Source: Bacteroidota bacterium (GTDB lineage: Bacteria > Bacteroidota > Bacteroidia > Chitinophagales > LD1). From it: a stretch of DNA of 64,000 nucleotides. Numbering within the stretch: position 1 is the first letter of the stretch; every line of letters starts with the position of its first letter. Positions 62,250 to 64,000 of this stretch are shown one piece after another. The DNA lies in NCBI GenBank assembly GCA_016722375.1, contig JADKJG010000008.1:124001-188000 (forward strand). Reading direction: 5' to 3'. Position numbers and translations under genes: made by a program. The notes below the pieces were generated by a model. That model saw only the letters and a list, made by a program, of their open reading frames with translations, was not told the DNA's origin and did not search any database.

Positions 62250-63074
62250 TTATGCAAGGTAGATATACACAAAGGCCCAGATTCCGGCAGCAGCTATTAA
62301 CTCTATTATAGGAAAAGAATCACCGGTGCCCGACTTCTTAAAGTTTACTTGATAATTAGCTCTCGCGTTGCGCATAAATATGCCAATGACCGGAATCATA
62401 AGAACAAAAACCATGATGGCCAAGCGGACGGTGGCGACATCCTTTCCTAAAGACAGCAATGGAAGAGCGGCCATCAATATGGGCAATACGTATATCCGCA
62501 TCACCATCTTGTTTTTGCCCGCTCTTTTTTCAATAAAGCTATACGAATGAGAGAATTTAAGTACCTGCTTGCATAAATGAAAGCCCAGATACATGACAAC
62601 AATAATTCCGATGATGGATAATATTAATTGAAATGCAAACGAAATGTGATTCTCATGTGCAAATCTGGCGAATCCATAGTAGAAGACTGCCTTTGTGTCG
62701 CCTGCTCCTAAGGGGGCGTATAAAATTTGCGATATGGGGATATTGATGAGGCAAACCATAGTCCAAAAGCCGCCTAATTGAAATCGCCCCCAACTTTCGC
62801 GCTGGTTCTTTATCAAGAAAAATATAGTAGTACCCAACAAAAAGCAGATAGCTAAAGGATACAAGGTTACTTCCGTTGCCTTGGCTTGATCCCATTCATT
62901 GGGATCCATAGGAAGGAAAACCTCATTAAAGGTGAAGTTGGCTTGTAAACCCAAGCCTTCCGCAAACAGCAGAACCAAATATTGATAGAAAGCATAGCTT
63001 GAGATAAAACATATTATTAAAGTCAGCGTGGAGGTCAAAATAGACCATCTGCCTCTATCGGAATTCTGCTTCAC
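62250..63074 (-). CDS. Integral membrane protein of unknown function
   Basis: 274 residues with about seven hydrophobic helices; the first (about 12-40) follows a short basic N-terminus. A loop with GAGDTKAVFYYGFARFAHEN near 120-140 separates the early helices from a second half, and a basic loop (FIEKRAGKNKMVMR) precedes the last four. I do not recognise a family. The frame begins with GTG (63072-63074), so the start is uncertain; a Met near MDPNEW is too far in. It is transcribed toward the terminator at 62107. Array 6 lies upstream, starting about 210 bp away. Confidence 0.7.
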   Translation of the reverse strand: MKQNSDRGRWSILTSTLTLIICFISSYAFYQYLVLLFAEGLGLQANFTFNEVFLPMDPNEWDQAKATEVTLYPLAICFLLGTTIFFLIKNQRESWGRFQLGGFWTMVCLINIPISQILYAPLGAGDTKAVFYYGFARFAHENHISFAFQLILSIIGIIVVMYLGFHLCKQVLKFSHSYSFIEKRAGKNKMVMRIYVLPILMAALPLLSLGKDVATVRLAIMVFVLMIPVIGIFMRNARANYQVNFKKSGTGDSFPIIELIAAAGIWAFVYIYLA

Positions 63075-63287
63075 AAACTAATATTTATGTGATATTGCAA
63101 ATCCAACGGAATGGTAAGTGTCTTGGGTTTCAATAAGCAAGTATAGAAAAAAGACTTGGTCGTTAATAATATGAAGACCGTTTTCATTATAGCTCTCCCC
63201 CGATGCATCAAGGCCGCTACCTTTACCTCGCTTTTTACAAAAATGATTAGGCCATTTCCCAAACTCAGGATGGAGGCTTGATTCATC

Positions 63288-63644
63288 AAATCATCTCTGT
63301 ATTTCTCCAATATTGGATGATAATTCGCCATGCTATCAACATATTTTGGCAATATTGTGCCATTTCTTTCCATTATTTAATAATATTTTGCCAATATTCG
63401 ACCTTCATCATCCATTATTGCACCATCGTTTTCCATTATAGCGTGATATTGTTTCATTATTTAATAATAATTCGTCATTATTGAATGATATTTTGCTAAT
63501 ATTTTACCTTCATCCTCCATTATTGTATCATTTCATTCCAATATAACTTTGTGATTCGCCTTTATTGGATAGTTATATTCAAATATGGGATAATGATGCT
63601 CCTTTATTACATGATATTTCTTAATTTTAGCTCCATATTCCATC
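63288..63644. repeat. 21-bp tandem repeat array 6 (about 17 units)
   Basis: About seventeen units keep 21-bp phase (examples: 63309, 63330, 63351, 63372, 63393, 63414, 63435, 63456, 63477, 63498, 63519, 63540, 63561, 63582, 63603). The plus-strand pattern is (A/T)ATTATT-like start, a central GAT/CATT stretch and a CC-rich or TTC end; AT content is high. It is the longest and most degenerate array, ends 18 bp before the HTH gene's ATG and starts about 210 bp from the divergent membrane-protein gene. Confidence 0.87.
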
Positions 63645-63661
63645 AATAAACCAATGTTACC

Positions 63662-64000
63662 ATGCTTTATTTTGATCTCAGACCTGTTTTTAAGCTGCGC
63701 GGAATTGAAAATCCCTACTCTGCTTTAGTAAAAGCTGGAATCTCTCCTCAATCAGCCACTAAGATTTTAAATCAGGCAGACTACGTTTTCCGCATGAGGC
63801 ATGTAGAGATTATCTGCAAAATCCTCAACTGTACCCCAAACGACCTTTTGAATTGGAGGGCCAACAAAGACGATAATCTTCCCGAATCGCATGAACTACA
63901 TAAACTAAAGAAAGATAACAGCGGTCTGCACCAATTATTAAAAGGGATGAGTATTGAGCAACTCAATCAGGTTGCCGCCCTTATCAAGCAGCAGCAATCG
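63662..64000 (+). CDS. Helix-turn-helix (XRE/Cro-like) regulator, truncated by window end
   Basis: The first 113 residues of a DNA-binding protein of the small HTH family common in Bacteroidota (MLYFDLRPVFKLRGIENPYS, then LVKAGISPQSATKILNQADY containing the helix-turn-helix, and MRHVEIICKILNCTPNDLLN). A charged second half follows (HELHKLKKDNSGLHQLLKGM). The frame is still open at base 64000. Its start lies 18 bp after the last unit of array 6, so the array occupies its upstream region and could influence it, a point without direct evidence. Confidence 0.8.
   Translation, partial: MLYFDLRPVFKLRGIENPYSALVKAGISPQSATKILNQADYVFRMRHVEIICKILNCTPNDLLNWRANKDDNLPESHELHKLKKDNSGLHQLLKGMSIEQLNQVAALIKQQQS

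Noticed and set aside
63071..63373. 100-residue minus-strand gene overlapping array 6
   Set aside because: Its N-terminal third lies in the repeat array and the rest has no recognisable pattern; overlap with the GTG start of the membrane-protein gene looks accidental.

Overview
The window comes from a member of the Bacteroidota, probably a Chitinophagales/Sphingobacteriia-like lineage. The reasons are type IX secretion (T9SS) sorting domains of both type A and type B, a PorP/SprF-family protein, a DUF4476 protein, an NSS transporter with a MetS-like small subunit, and promoters matching the Bacteroidota consensus TTTG-N19-TAnnTTTG (three exact copies, upstream of rpoB, atpG and rpsU, and near-matches upstream of hflX, rimP and the DUF4476 gene). 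No rRNA, tRNA, CRISPR array, IS transposase or prophage was recognised.

Layout. 0-5 kb: 3' part of a CusA/CzcA metal-efflux pump, an MFS permease and dispersed repeats. 5-12.7 kb: a minus-strand T9SS surface cluster (type-B cargo with SBBP propeller, PorP/SprF-like anchor, TPR/PD40/OmpA-like protein) followed by rluB. 12.8-18 kb: two toxin-antitoxin-like pairs (DUF433/DUF5615 and a RelE-like pair), scpB, atpG and a DUF4476 protein. 18-26.6 kb: a lipoprotein, rpsU, an acyl-CoA dehydrogenase, apt and three amino-acid transporters. 26.9-34.3 kb: three tandem T9SS type-A proteins sharing an almost identical 3' cassette. 34.5-41 kb: an MBL-fold hydrolase, a beta-barrel protein and a stand-alone rpoB. 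41.7-46.7 kb: a very large secreted M4 metallopeptidase. 47.4-53.4 kb: hflX, then rimP-nusA-infB. 53.8-64 kb: LpxL-like acyltransferase, a degenerate PhoD-like protein, a hybrid histidine kinase with zinc-ribbon/coiled-coil and MORN neighbours, SDR, diacylglycerol-kinase-like enzyme, a membrane protein and an HTH regulator running off the end.

Three things stand out. (1) Six intergenic arrays all have a repeat period of exactly 21 bp, yet each has its own unrelated unit sequence. They lie at about 13.8, 19.4, 37.0, 47.2, 53.5 and 63.5 kb, most of them just beyond a gene's 3' end or terminator. (2) At least five genes carry small frameshifts, mostly in A/T homopolymers: the SBBP cargo, the DUF5615 gene, the third T9SS paralogue, a beta-barrel gene and rimP. 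The displaced frames restore recognisable family ends, so these are either uncorrected sequencing indels or real slippage. (3) Genes that normally sit in conserved operons stand alone with their own promoters: rpoB without rpoC or rplJL, and atpG without atpA.

Functionally the window mixes core gene expression (rpoB, nusA, infB, rimP, rpsU, rluB, hflX, atpG, scpB, apt) with a large investment in secreted surface proteins and in amino-acid uptake. This fits a protein-degrading, surface-attached or gliding life style; that last step is inference.
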